Shown here: positions 8,239 through 16,901 of the stretch, piece by piece | Position numbering within the stretch: the stretch's first letter is position 1 | How the letters are laid out: each line of letters starts with the position of its first letter | Assembly (NCBI RefSeq): GCF_003315035.1 | Contig: NZ_QNRE01000010.1 | Span: 1 to 64,000, forward strand | Source of the DNA: Nocardia puris | GTDB lineage: Bacteria; Actinomycetota; Actinomycetes; Mycobacteriales; Mycobacteriaceae | Reading direction: 5' to 3' | DNA length: 64,000 bases | Program-made: the position numbers and the translations under genes | Notes under the pieces: generated by a model | The model's database searches: none | What the model was told of the DNA's origin: nothing | The model's input: only the letters and a program-made list of their open reading frames with translations

Positions 8239-9263
8239 GCCGACACCGCCTCGTCCGAGCTGGTCGCGACGGTGGCGCCGAACTCTTCCATGCGCCGCAC
8301 GAAATCGACCGGCGCCAAGATGTTTTCGGGCAGATACAGGCCCGGTTCGGGCGCGGGCCGCCCGTCGAGTCCGATCAGCCGCTCCACCGCCAGCGTCACG
8401 CCCAGCGCGGTGAGCGGGGCCTGCCCCTGCGGGTGGACGATCTCGGCGTGGACGCGCGCCCGCGTGCCGTCCTTCCTGACACCGGACAGGTCGGCGATGA
8501 TCTCCGTGGAGAACGGTTCGCCGCGCCGCGTGCTGGCCGAATCGCCGAAGGCGAAGTCGAGCCGGATGTCGCGCGCGTCGGTGGCGGCGTGCAGGCCGAT
8601 GATGTCGAACGGCGAGTACGCCTGCCCCTCCAGCTCGACGCCGTCGACGCTGCGCACGGTGGCCGCGGCCTCGTCGCCGGTCACCCAGATGACCTTGCCG
8701 TCGCGAATGGTGAGCGCGGCGGGCGCCACGGTGGTGAGGCGCTCGTAATCGTCGGCCGCGGCCTGTCCGCCCATGTCCTGGCCGTCGAGCACCACGCCGA
8801 TGCGGATGTCGTCGACCCGCTCGAAGTCGGCGGCCAGCTTCAGGACCGGGAAGATCGCCGCGCCGGCCAACCAGTGGCTGCCGAGCACGACCGCGGACCG
8901 GCCGGGGTGATGGATGTGCAGCGCGACCTCGGGGCCGATCTCGTAGGTGCCGGTGGAGACGCTGATGTAGGGCAGCCGGTGGGTGAGCGCGTAGCGCAGC
9001 GAGTTCGTGGTCGCGTCCTTGACGAAGACGGCGACCGCGCTGAACGCGGCGTCGGCGGGCAGGCCCAGGTCGGGGCGCGCCAGGTCGACGGTGACGCCGA
9101 CGGCGTTGCCCACCTCGGCGGCGACCGCTTCGGCGCGGGCGAGATCGCGCCCGCCGATGGCCAGCGGCAGGCCGGGATGCAACCGGCGCAGCTGGCGCGC
9201 CGTGAGCGACCCCACCACCCCGGACCCGCCGATGATCAGCACCGGATCGTTGCTGTTGGACAT
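8235..9263 (-). CDS. saccharopine dehydrogenase-like NAD(P)-binding protein (first paralog)
   Basis: 342-aa Rossmann-fold protein. The nucleotide-binding loop is IIGGSGVVGSLTARQL, near residue 10, followed by the AIGGRD second strand. It aligns along its whole length with the downstream gene, indicating tandem duplication. It is first in the operon, with a good ribosome-binding site (AGGAG) just upstream, and is transcribed away from the TetR gene at 9388. Members of this family reduce or oxidise amino-acid or lipid-type substrates, and the sequence does not say which. Two diverged copies in one operon could form a heterodimer or act on related substrates. Confidence 0.72.
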   Translation of the reverse strand: MSNSNDPVLIIGGSGVVGSLTARQLRRLHPGLPLAIGGRDLARAEAVAAEVGNAVGVTVDLARPDLGLPADAAFSAVAVFVKDATTNSLRYALTHRLPYISVSTGTYEIGPEVALHIHHPGRSAVVLGSHWLAGAAIFPVLKLAADFERVDDIRIGVVLDGQDMGGQAAADDYERLTTVAPAALTIRDGKVIWVTGDEAAATVRSVDGVELEGQAYSPFDIIGLHAATDARDIRLDFAFGDSASTRRGEPFSTEIIADLSGVRKDGTRARVHAEIVHPQGQAPLTALGVTLAVERLIGLDGRPAPEPGLYLPENILAPVDFVRRMEEFGATVATSSDEAVSA

Positions 9264-9296
9264 GGCCGAACTCCTTACCTCGCGGGACGCATCGTC

Positions 9297-9339
9297 CCTA
9301 CTATCCGTAACCTACGATTGGTAGGTTACGGATAGTAGG
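9297..9339. promoter_or_regulatory. large palindromic operator between divergent TetR and oxidoreductase operon
   Basis: A perfect inverted repeat with 19-bp arms, CCTACTATCCGTAACCTAC at 9297-9315 and its complement at 9321-9339, separated by 5 bases. Inside it GTAGGTTA occurs twice as a direct repeat (9321 and 9335). This is the layout expected for two overlapping TetR-dimer sites. It sits 34 bp from the start of the leftward operon and 49 bp from the TetR start, so it can control both. Confidence 0.8.
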
Positions 9340-9387
9340 TTATAAACGAGAAGGCGCTGCAGTCAAGTCCGATGAGGAGGTTCCGTT

Positions 9388-9987
9388 GTGACAGCCCCCA
9401 CCCGGCCGCCGAGCAAGCGGATGCCGAAAGCCGAACGGCACGAACAACTCCTGGAAACGGCGCTGGCGATCATCGGCGAACAGGGCGCCGACGCGCTCAC
9501 CCTCGGCGTGCTCGCCGAACGGGCGGGCGTGAGCAAACCGGTGACCTACGAGCACTTCGGCACCCGCTCGGGCCTGCTGATCGAGCTGTACAAGCGCATC
9601 GACGACCGGCAGGCCGCCGATATGACCGAGGCGCTCGCGCACGCGCCGCGGGAATTGGCCGCGGTGGCGCGCGTGATCAGCGTGTCCTACCTGACCTGCC
9701 ACATCACGGCAGGCCCGGAATGGCACGCGATCTCGGCGGCGCTCAAGGGCAACGCGGAGATGGCCGCCGTCCAGCAGGAACTGGTGGAGCGCTGCATCGA
9801 GATCCTCCGCGACGCGCTGGCGCCCTTCTCGGCACTGCCCGCCGGCGAACTGCACGTGCGGTGCGTGGGCCTGATCGGGGCCGCCGAGGCGCTGTCCCAG
9901 CGGATCGCGCGCGGACTGCTCGGGGAGGCGCGCGCGATCGACAACCTCACCGCGCTGATCGTCGGCGGCATCGACGCGAAGAACTGA
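9388..9987 (+). CDS. TetR-family transcriptional regulator
   Basis: 199-aa regulator starting at GTG 9388 behind a strong GAGGAGG site. The helix-turn-helix is TLGVLAERAGVSKPVTYEHFGTR (about residues 36-58 in two parts), typical of TetR N-termini; the remaining 140 residues form the ligand domain, with no recognisable inducer motif. It diverges from the two-gene oxidoreductase operon over a 43-bp palindrome, which is almost certainly its own operator. Likely a local repressor of that operon and of itself. It is followed by a bidirectional terminator. Confidence 0.9.
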   Translation: MTAPTRPPSKRMPKAERHEQLLETALAIIGEQGADALTLGVLAERAGVSKPVTYEHFGTRSGLLIELYKRIDDRQAADMTEALAHAPRELAAVARVISVSYLTCHITAGPEWHAISAALKGNAEMAAVQQELVERCIEILRDALAPFSALPAGELHVRCVGLIGAAEALSQRIARGLLGEARAIDNLTALIVGGIDAKN

Positions 9988-10005
9988 ATCCCCCCAGCGA
10001 AATTC

Positions 10006-10037
10006 GGCGCCGACGCGGCGTAAGCCGCGTCGGCGCC
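10006..10037. terminator. bidirectional intrinsic terminator
   Basis: Perfect 14-bp stem GGCGCCGACGCGGC with a GTAA loop, followed on the plus strand by GTGGTTTT. It lies between the ends of the convergent TetR and prolyl oligopeptidase genes. Confidence 0.85.
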
Positions 10038-10044
10038 GTGGTTT

Positions 10045-12120
10045 TCACTCCTCCCCGGTGCGCCCCTCCATGAGCATCTGGGTGAAGAACTCGTAGATGA
10101 GCGCGGCCTGGAAGGCCATCTGCTTGTTGTCGGCCGCGCCGCCGTGGCCGCCCTCGATGTTCTCGTGGTACCAGAAGGTGTGGCCCTGCTCCTCCAGCAG
10201 CGCCGCCATCTTGCGGGCGTGCCCGGGGTGCACGCGGTCGTCGCGGGTGGAGGTGGTGATCAGGATCGGCGGATAGTCGGCGTCGGCGCGCGCGTTCTGG
10301 TACGGCGAGTACTTCGAGATGTACTCCCACTCCTCCGGCTTGTCCGGATCGCCGTACTCGGCCATCCAGGAGGCGCCCGCCAGCAGCAGGTGGTAGCGCT
10401 TCATGTCCAGCAGCGGCACCTGGCAGACGATGGCGCCGAACAGTTCCGGGTAGCGGGTCAGCATCACGCCCATGAGCAGGCCGCCGTTGGAACCGCCGAC
10501 GGCGCCGAGCCGGCGCGGCGTCGTGATGCCCCGCGCCACAAGGTCTTTGGCGACCGCAGCGAAGTCCTCATAGACCTTGTGCCGGTTGGCCTTCTGCACC
10601 GACGTGTGCCACTCGGGTCCGTACTCGCCGCCGCCGCGGATATTGGTCATCACCCAGGTGCCGCCACGCTCCAGCCAGCCCATGCCCGACGCGCCGCTGT
10701 AGGCGGGGGTGCGCGACACCTCGAAACCGCCGTAGCCCGACATCACCGTGGGGCCGGGCGCGCCGTCGTGGTCGCGATGGCGGATCACGAAGTACGGCAC
10801 CCGCGTTCCGTCGTCGGAGCGGGCGAAGAACTGTTCGGTCTCCACGCCCTCGGCGTCGAAGAACGCGGGCTCCTGCTTGAGCCGGGTGGTGGTGCCGCCG
10901 ACCGAACCCGCCAGCAGCGTGGCCGGGGTGGTGAATCCGCTGGTATTGAGCATGAATTCGTCGCCGCCCTCGAGCGGGTCGAGGTTCATCACGCTGGTGG
11001 TGGCCATCGGCGGCGCGTCGGCCAGCGGTTCCACGGCCCAGCCGTTCGGGCCCGGGGTGAGCACGTGCAGTTTGGTCTGCACGTCCTGCAAGGTGATGAG
11101 CAGCAGGTGGTTCTCGGTCCAGCCGTACCCGTGCAGCGAGGTGTGCGCGTCGGGGGTGAACAGCACGTCGAAATCCCGCTCGCCGTCGAGGAAGGCGGCG
11201 AAATCGGTGCCGAGCAGCGCGCCCGCCGGGTAGCTCACGCCGCCCACCTCCCACGGCGACTTCAACCGGATCAGCAGCCAGTCCTTGTACCAGGATTCGC
11301 TCGCGTCGGTCGGCACGTCCAGGTGCCGCAGCGACCCGTCCTCCTCGAACAGGTACACCTCTTCGTTGAAGAAATCCGTTGCGCGCCCGACGAAGTGGCG
11401 CTCGTAGCCGGGGGTGCGGTCGTAGCCCGCCGAGACTGCCACATCGGTCGCCTCGCCCTCGAACACCGTCTCGGCCGCCGCGAGCGGCGTGCCGCGCAGC
11501 CAGCGCTTCGCGATGCGGGGGTAGCCGGAGTCGGTGAGCGAGCCGGGCCCGAAGTCGGTGCCCACATACACCGAGTCGATATCGATCCAGCGGATCTCCG
11601 ACTTCGCCTCCGGCAGGTAGTAGCCGCCCTCCGACGGGTCGACGAACTGTCTTGTCTCCAGGTCGAATTCGCGCACGACCTTGGCGTCCGCGCCGCCCCG
11701 CGACAGACTGATCAGCGCGCGCGACTGCTCGGGACGCAGCACGGCCGCGCCGCCCCACACCCAGTTCTCGCTCTCCGCCGCGCCCAGGGCGTCCAGGTCG
11801 ATGAGCACGTCCCACTCCGGGGACTCCTTGGCGTACTCGGCGAACGTGGTGCGCCGCCACAGCCCGCGCGGGTGCGCGGCGTCGCGCCAGAAGTTGTACA
11901 GCCACTGCCCGCGCCGGCCCGGATAGGCGATCTTGGTGTCGGTGTCGAGCATGTCGAGGATCCGCCGCTCCAGTTCGGTGAACCGCTCGGTGGCGGCGAA
12001 GCGCCGTCCGACCACCTCGTTGTGGGCGCGAGCCCAGTCCAGGGCCCGATCGTCGGTCACTTCTTCGAGCCAGAGGTACGGGTCGGTCACGTTCTGTGGG
12101 GCGCCGGTCATGCTCCACAT
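10045..12120 (-). CDS. prolyl oligopeptidase family serine peptidase (S9)
   Basis: 691-aa enzyme with the two-part architecture of prolyl oligopeptidases. A long N-terminal beta-propeller begins after DPYLWLEEV, and a C-terminal alpha/beta hydrolase domain follows. The nucleophile is Ser in GGSNGGLLMG (about residue 543), the Asp is in TSTRDDRVHP (about 628), and the His is in EGGHGG (about 661), so the triad is complete. It cleaves short peptides after proline, usually in the cytoplasm; no signal peptide is seen. Start taken at the first Met; a second Met three residues on is equally possible. Transcribed towards the terminator shared with the TetR gene. Confidence 0.92.
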   Translation of the reverse strand: MWSMTGAPQNVTDPYLWLEEVTDDRALDWARAHNEVVGRRFAATERFTELERRILDMLDTDTKIAYPGRRGQWLYNFWRDAAHPRGLWRRTTFAEYAKESPEWDVLIDLDALGAAESENWVWGGAAVLRPEQSRALISLSRGGADAKVVREFDLETRQFVDPSEGGYYLPEAKSEIRWIDIDSVYVGTDFGPGSLTDSGYPRIAKRWLRGTPLAAAETVFEGEATDVAVSAGYDRTPGYERHFVGRATDFFNEEVYLFEEDGSLRHLDVPTDASESWYKDWLLIRLKSPWEVGGVSYPAGALLGTDFAAFLDGERDFDVLFTPDAHTSLHGYGWTENHLLLITLQDVQTKLHVLTPGPNGWAVEPLADAPPMATTSVMNLDPLEGGDEFMLNTSGFTTPATLLAGSVGGTTTRLKQEPAFFDAEGVETEQFFARSDDGTRVPYFVIRHRDHDGAPGPTVMSGYGGFEVSRTPAYSGASGMGWLERGGTWVMTNIRGGGEYGPEWHTSVQKANRHKVYEDFAAVAKDLVARGITTPRRLGAVGGSNGGLLMGVMLTRYPELFGAIVCQVPLLDMKRYHLLLAGASWMAEYGDPDKPEEWEYISKYSPYQNARADADYPPILITTSTRDDRVHPGHARKMAALLEEQGHTFWYHENIEGGHGGAADNKQMAFQAALIYEFFTQMLMEGRTGEE

Positions 12121-12153
12121 TGTTGCCCAGCCTCGGTCACATCGCGTGCGCGG

Positions 12154-12696
12154 TTACCAGAAGTGTGCGACGTCGATCACGACCCGCGACCCGGCGCCCG
12201 GCCCGTCCAGGGTGAACACCCGCACCGGCAGCCGGGCCCGCACCCCGAGCCCCAGCGTGGTGCTGCCCTCGAACGAGCCCGCCCACGCGACCTGGCGGAA
12301 GGTCGCGTACCCCGCGACCGCCGCCAGTTCCGCCCGGTCGGCGGGCGAATAGGTGGCGCGGCCCGCGTGGTCGTAGGACGGCGCGTGCGCGGTGACGACC
12401 AGGAACGCCCCGCCGCGCAGCGGCACCGGCTCGCCCGAGCCGTCCTTGGTGACCGCGTCGGTGTAGGCCACGTGATAGCCGGGCGCGGGGCCCGCGAGAT
12501 CGACGACGAGCCGGTCGAAGCAGTCGTGACGGCCGGCGCGCACCCCGGTCACCGTGGCCGCCGAATGCTTCGGCACCGATTTGTCGAGCGAGCCCCAGAC
12601 CAGGCCGCAGTAGGGAGACGCGCCGGCGGCACCGGGGACGAGCAGGAGCCCCAGTGTCGTCGCGAGCGCGGAGATCAGGACGAGTACGCGACGCAC
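12154..12696 (-). CDS. secreted AMIN-like domain protein
   Basis: 180-aa protein with a clear Sec signal peptide (MRRVLVLI... ending ...AGA-SP near residue 26). The mature part begins CGLVWGSL and contains VRAGRHDCFDRLVVDL, which I recognise as typical of actinobacterial AMIN-like secreted proteins or lipoproteins. It ends in RVVIDVAHFW. Two Cys residues (about 30 and 60) could form a disulfide. Probably exported and associated with the cell envelope. It is co-directional with the peptidase gene 34 bp downstream and may be co-transcribed with it. Confidence 0.7.
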   Translation of the reverse strand: MRRVLVLISALATTLGLLLVPGAAGASPYCGLVWGSLDKSVPKHSAATVTGVRAGRHDCFDRLVVDLAGPAPGYHVAYTDAVTKDGSGEPVPLRGGAFLVVTAHAPSYDHAGRATYSPADRAELAAVAGYATFRQVAWAGSFEGSTTLGLGVRARLPVRVFTLDGPGAGSRVVIDVAHFW

Positions 12697-12843
12697 GTCG
12701 CACCGCCTTCGGCAGAGAATGGTCGATCACCTGGTCCATCGGCCGGCGGAAAGTCGGTGTTAGGCACGGTTGTGTCGCGGAACCGTCTCGGATCGATGGC
12801 TTCGTAGGATCAAAGATCCGAGACAACACCCGAGGAGTCCGCC

Positions 12844-13818
12844 GTGGCACCCTTCTTATGGGAACAGCACTGCTGTCTGCCCTTGCTGCCGAGCGCGGAC
12901 ATCGCCGAGCTCGCCCGGTACCCGCGCGGGTCGTACCTGTCGGTGAACGTCGGGTACTCGCTGCACGACACCGAGCGGGCGCTGGCGCTGGTGCGCCAGT
13001 TCCGGCGGGATGCGTTGGTGGACGGACGATTCCGTCTCGTCGACGGGGTGGACGACCTCGGCGACCCCGACACCATCGCGCTGGCCTTCGATCTGGAGGA
13101 CTCCCGCCCGCTCGGCGGCGACCTGGCCAACGTCGAGGTGTTCGCCGAACTGGGCGTGCGCTCGCTGCTGCCGGTCTACAACCACGCCAACGCCGCGGGC
13201 TGCGGCTGCCTGGACACCGACGACACCGGATTGACCGCCTACGGCAAGGATCTGGTGCGCGCGCTGAACGAGGCGGGCGTGTTCGCCGACGGCGCGCACT
13301 GCTCGCGGCGCACCGGCCTGGACATCGCGGCGCGCACGCAGGTGCCGATGATCTACAGCCACGCGAATTTCGCGGGCCTGTGGGCCCATCCGCGCAATAT
13401 CACCGATGAGCAGGCCAGGGCGTGCGCGGAGACGGGCGGCGTGATCGGGGTGAACGGCGTGGGAATCTTCCTGGGGCGCAACGGCGCCGACGAAAGCGTC
13501 GAGCGGGTGGAGGCGATGGCCGACCACGTCCAGTACGGCGCGGAACTGGTGGGCATCGACCACGTCGGCATCGGCTCGGACTACTCCTTCGACGGCGACG
13601 ACTTCAACGCCGAGATCGCCGCCCACCCCGAAGCGTTCTCCGAGGAGTACACGAAGTACGGCCCGCTGCAATGGACCCCGCCGGAGGATCTGATCGGCAC
13701 CGACTCGGCGCCGGGCCTGGACGAGGTGCTGGCGGCGCGCGGGTTCACGCCGGCGGAGATCGCGGCGGTGTTCGGCGGGAACTTCCTGCGCGTCGCGAAA
13801 CAGGTCTGGCGCGGCTGA
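12844..13818 (+). CDS. M19-type (membrane/renal dipeptidase family) peptidase
   Basis: 324-aa protein with the TIM-barrel metal-peptidase pattern of family M19. It starts at GTG 12844 behind GAGGAG. Recognisable sites are the acidic segment FDLEDSRP (about residue 81), DGAHCSRRTG (about 157), IYSHANF (about 173) and GIGSDYSFDGDD (about 243). The usual first metal motif HxD near the N-terminus instead reads QHCCLP, so one ligand may differ. It probably hydrolyses dipeptides or similar amides. No signal peptide is present, so it is cytoplasmic. The lipase downstream has its own regulatory site. Confidence 0.82.
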   Translation: MAPFLWEQHCCLPLLPSADIAELARYPRGSYLSVNVGYSLHDTERALALVRQFRRDALVDGRFRLVDGVDDLGDPDTIALAFDLEDSRPLGGDLANVEVFAELGVRSLLPVYNHANAAGCGCLDTDDTGLTAYGKDLVRALNEAGVFADGAHCSRRTGLDIAARTQVPMIYSHANFAGLWAHPRNITDEQARACAETGGVIGVNGVGIFLGRNGADESVERVEAMADHVQYGAELVGIDHVGIGSDYSFDGDDFNAEIAAHPEAFSEEYTKYGPLQWTPPEDLIGTDSAPGLDEVLAARGFTPAEIAAVFGGNFLRVAKQVWRG

Positions 13819-13834
13819 TTCGGCCCACCGGAAC

Positions 13835-13848
13835 TAGAACACGTTCTA
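13835..13848. promoter_or_regulatory. KstR-type operator box upstream of the secretory lipase
   Basis: Perfect palindrome TAGAAC-AC-GTTCTA, which fits the TnnAACnnGTTnnA consensus of the cholesterol-catabolism repressor KstR. It ends 10 bases before the lipase GTG start. A possible -10 hexamer TACGAT at 13847-13852 would put transcription start at or next to the GTG, making the mRNA leaderless and the box a direct block on the promoter. Confidence 0.7.
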
Positions 13849-13858
13849 CGATCGAGCG

Positions 13859-15265
13859 GTGATCAATTCGACTCGAAGAGCACGACGTGGATCCGCCAGG
13901 GGGACGCACCGATCTCCGTACCGGCGATTCCTCGGATACATCACCGCCGCCGCCGTCGCCCTCGGCGTCTCGATGACGACCGGCGCGCCCACCGCCTCGG
14001 CGATCCCCGATACGACCGACCCCTTCTACATGCCACCCTCGACGCTGGCGCAGGTGCCGCCGGGCACCATCCTGCGGGTGCGCGAGATCCAGTCCAGCGC
14101 ACTGCAATTGGTGCCGATGCAGGTGCGCGCGTGGCAATTGCTCTACCGCACCACCGATTCCGAGGGCAATCCGTACGCCGCGGTCACCACCGCCCTGGCC
14201 GGGCCCGGCGCGCCGACCGCGATCCTGTCGTTCAACAGCATGATCGACGCCATCGCGCCCGATTGCATGCCCTCGCGCACCCTGCGCACCGGCTCGGGGT
14301 GGCTGGACCCGGCAAAGTTCGGCGGGCCGGTCACCCTGTCCACCACCGCGAACGAAGCGCCGATGATCGCGGCCGGGCTGCAACAGGGATGGGTGGTGTC
14401 GGCCCCGGATCTCGGTGGTGTGCAGAACCGTTTCCTCACGCCGAGGGAACCGGGGTACGTCGCGCTCGACGGCGTGCGCGCGGTGCGGAACTTCACCGCG
14501 CTCGGGCTGCCCGCCGATATCCCCAGCTTGTTCTGGGGGTACTCCGGCGGCGGCATCGCGACGGCGTGGGCGGCCGAACTCCAGCCCACCTACGCGCCGG
14601 AACTGAACGTGGCCGGGATGGCGGTGGGCGCACCCGTCGCCGACCTGGCGACCGCGCTGTACAACGGAAACGGTTCTCCGGTGGCGGGATTGGTCGGGAT
14701 CGGCGTGGCCGCGCTGCGCCAGGACTCACCGGAACTCGCCGCGCTCGTCGACCGCTCGACCACGCCGGAGGGCAAGCACCTGATCGACCTGGCGGCGGCG
14801 AGCTGCACCCCGCAGAACCTGCTGAACTTCATGCTCCGCGATGTGAATACGCTGCTCACCGTGCCGCTCTCCGACCTGGTCGAGCACCCGATCACCCGCG
14901 GCCTGCTCGCCGAACGCCAACTCGGCCGCGGCGCGCCCACCGCGCCGCTCTACGTGTACAACGCCGTGGACGACGAGTTGAGCACGATCGCCTCGGCCGA
15001 CGCGCTGGTCGAAAGATACTGCGGCACGGGCACACCCGTCACCTACCGGCGCGACGTGATCCCGTCGGCGGTGTCGGCGCACGTGTTCGGCTGGGGCCTC
15101 GGGGCGCCGGGCGCCTTCGCCTGGCTCAAAGAGCGCGCCGCCGGGCCCCGTCCGGCCGGGTGCGACGTGCGGACGATGTCGACCCCGCTGAGCGCGCCCG
15201 CGCTCGGCACGCTCGGGCCTGACTATCTCGCCGGACTGTTCGCCGCGATCACCGGGGTGCGCTGA
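13859..15265 (+). CDS. secretory lipase (LIP family), putative KstR-regulated
   Basis: 468-aa exported lipase/esterase starting at GTG 13859. A basic N-terminus followed by a hydrophobic stretch and TASA-IP (near residue 49) is a signal peptide, possibly Tat-like. The mature protein begins DPFYMPPSTL and has the nucleophile elbow GYSGGG near residue 228. VDDELS and AHVFGW near the C-terminus fit the Asp and His of the triad. The family, shared with actinobacterial and fungal secretory lipases, hydrolyses lipid esters outside the cell. The KstR-like box suggests a link to steroid or sterol-ester use. A second member lies at 61639. Confidence 0.85.
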   Translation: MINSTRRARRGSARGTHRSPYRRFLGYITAAAVALGVSMTTGAPTASAIPDTTDPFYMPPSTLAQVPPGTILRVREIQSSALQLVPMQVRAWQLLYRTTDSEGNPYAAVTTALAGPGAPTAILSFNSMIDAIAPDCMPSRTLRTGSGWLDPAKFGGPVTLSTTANEAPMIAAGLQQGWVVSAPDLGGVQNRFLTPREPGYVALDGVRAVRNFTALGLPADIPSLFWGYSGGGIATAWAAELQPTYAPELNVAGMAVGAPVADLATALYNGNGSPVAGLVGIGVAALRQDSPELAALVDRSTTPEGKHLIDLAAASCTPQNLLNFMLRDVNTLLTVPLSDLVEHPITRGLLAERQLGRGAPTAPLYVYNAVDDELSTIASADALVERYCGTGTPVTYRRDVIPSAVSAHVFGWGLGAPGAFAWLKERAAGPRPAGCDVRTMSTPLSAPALGTLGPDYLAGLFAAITGVR

Positions 15266-15270
15266 TCGCG

Positions 15271-15305
15271 CGCCGCCGGGTCCGGACACATCGGGCCCGG
15301 CGGCG
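15271..15305. terminator. hairpin between convergent lipase and hydrolase genes
   Basis: 10-bp stem CGCCGCCGGG at 15271-15280 paired with CCCGGCGGCG at 15296-15305, just after the lipase stop and before the end of the convergent hydrolase gene. Probably a terminator serving one or both. Confidence 0.5.
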
Positions 15306-15310
15306 TGAAA

Positions 15311-16171
15311 TCAGCGGTCGCGCAACCACTTCTCGATGCGGTCCACCGTGGAGTCCGGGTCCGGAATCCAGCCGTTGTGGCCGAGCCGTTCGGGCTGGCG
15401 CCAGGTGGTGATGTCGGCGTCGGGCATCTTGCCCAGCAGGTGTTCGGCGGAGCCGCGCGGGGTGAGTTCGTCACCGGCGATGGTGATCGAGAGCACCGGC
15501 AGCTTCAGCCGGGCGATGCGCTCCTCGTAGTCGATATCCGCGCCGACCGGGACGAACCGGCCGGTGCGGGCCAGGCGCGCCCAGTCCGAGACGAGCACCT
15601 TCGACTGCGGGCCGAACCCGCCGACGGTGATCTTGTCGCCCGGCCAGAACCCCGCGACGCTCGCGGCCAGCGAGGCCGCCGTGGTGCCGAAAAGCATTCC
15701 GGGCGCGAATAACCCGCGATAACCGCGGTAGTAGGGCGTGCCGGAGGCGATGAGGATCAGCCCGCCCAGCCTGCCGCGCACGCGCGCCGCGTACAGGACG
15801 GCGAGCTGGCCGCCCATGCTGTGCCCCAGCAGGTAGGGGGTGCTGGCCGGGAACCGGTCGCGCACCACCTGCATCATCGCCGGGAAATCGACGGAGACGA
15901 GTTCGTGGTAGCCGTACGTGCTGGTGGGGCTCGGCCGCGGGCGGCTGTCGCCGTTGCCGCGCAATTCGCCTATGGCGGCGTCGAATCCGCGCGCGGCCAA
16001 CCGCTTGGCGACGAGTTCGTAGTAGGCGCCGGGCACCCCGAGACCGGGCACGATCACCACCACCGGACGCGGCGCGTCGGGGGTCACGGGATGGCGATGC
16101 TCGCCCCGCGCCGCGACCAGGCGCACCGGAATGGTGCTGCCGTCGGGCACCTGGATCGGCACTGTCTGCAT
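15311..16171 (-). CDS. alpha/beta hydrolase
   Basis: 286-aa cytosolic alpha/beta-hydrolase-fold protein. The start is taken at the Met of MQTVPIQVPDG (16171); an upstream in-frame ATG at 16213 would add 14 unlikely residues. Motifs are VIVPGLGVPGAYYE (oxyanion region), the nucleophile elbow LLGHSMGGQL (about residue 121), an Asp candidate in ITIAGDELTPRG, and His in RLGHNGW. It resembles serine aminopeptidase/lysophospholipase-like hydrolases; the substrate is unknown. It converges on the lipase gene and is followed upstream by a co-directional TetR gene, which may regulate it. Confidence 0.8.
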   Translation of the reverse strand: MQTVPIQVPDGSTIPVRLVAARGEHRHPVTPDAPRPVVVIVPGLGVPGAYYELVAKRLAARGFDAAIGELRGNGDSRPRPSPTSTYGYHELVSVDFPAMMQVVRDRFPASTPYLLGHSMGGQLAVLYAARVRGRLGGLILIASGTPYYRGYRGLFAPGMLFGTTAASLAASVAGFWPGDKITVGGFGPQSKVLVSDWARLARTGRFVPVGADIDYEERIARLKLPVLSITIAGDELTPRGSAEHLLGKMPDADITTWRQPERLGHNGWIPDPDSTVDRIEKWLRDR

Positions 16172-16229
16172 GCCGCGCACCGTACCCCGCGCGGCGCCGG
16201 ACTCTCCACGCACGTCGCGGACGCCGGGA

Positions 16230-16901
16230 TCAGGCGCCGACCGCGCCCATGATCACCCGGCTCAGCACCCGGATGACGTCGTCGAGCGGGGGGCGCGGGT
16301 CCGATCCGCTCCAGGAGTCGACCACGTAGTTGACCGCGCCGATGATGGCCAGCACCCGCATCTCGTAGTCGCCCGGCGGGATCTCGCCGTGCATGGCGGC
16401 GTCCTCGGCGGCGCTGGCCAGCAGCGCGCCCCAGACGCGGCGCAGCTCCAGGCGGAACTTCTCCACCTTGGGCCCGGCGCCGACGACCTCGACGAGGGCG
16501 ACCCTGGCCTTGCGCGGGTCGGCGCCGATGGTCTCCACGTAGGCGCGCACGGCGGCGTCGATGATCTCGAGCGCGCCGGAGTCGGCCTTCTTCGCCAGGG
16601 CGGCGGTGACCGCCTCGCGCGATTCGCGATCGATCTGCTCGTACAGTTCGAGCAGCAGCGATTCGCGTCCGGTGAACTCCTCATAGAACTGGCGCGAGGA
16701 GAGCCCGGCGTCCTTACAGATTGCGCCCACCGAACTGTTGGCGTAGCCGTCGCGAGCGAAGACCGTCAGACCGGACTCCAGAAAACGCGCACGCCGCTGG
16801 CGCTGCCGGTCCTCGACGGGCTGCCCGGCGTACATACGTCCCGTATTCGCATCCTGTGACATTGGGGCAGACAATACCGAAGCGCCCGATCCCCTCGTCA
16901 T
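16230..16901 (-). CDS. TetR-family transcriptional regulator
   Basis: Up to 223 aa; the Met at 16862 (MSQDANTGRM) is an alternative start that removes a poorly conserved tail. The DNA-binding domain is FARDGYANSSVGAICKDAG followed by LSSRQFYEEFTGRESLL, a standard TetR helix-turn-helix. The C-terminal domain carries no diagnostic ligand motif. The gene lies 58 bp upstream of the alpha/beta hydrolase and points the same way, so the two may be co-transcribed. Effector and targets are not predictable from sequence. Confidence 0.87.
   Translation of the reverse strand: MTRGSGASVLSAPMSQDANTGRMYAGQPVEDRQRQRRARFLESGLTVFARDGYANSSVGAICKDAGLSSRQFYEEFTGRESLLLELYEQIDRESREAVTAALAKKADSGALEIIDAAVRAYVETIGADPRKARVALVEVVGAGPKVEKFRLELRRVWGALLASAAEDAAMHGEIPPGDYEMRVLAIIGAVNYVVDSWSGSDPRPPLDDVIRVLSRVIMGAVGA

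Noticed and set aside
10144..12807. Long plus-strand frame (about 890 codons)
   Set aside because: Antisense to the prolyl oligopeptidase and AMIN-like genes, both well supported.
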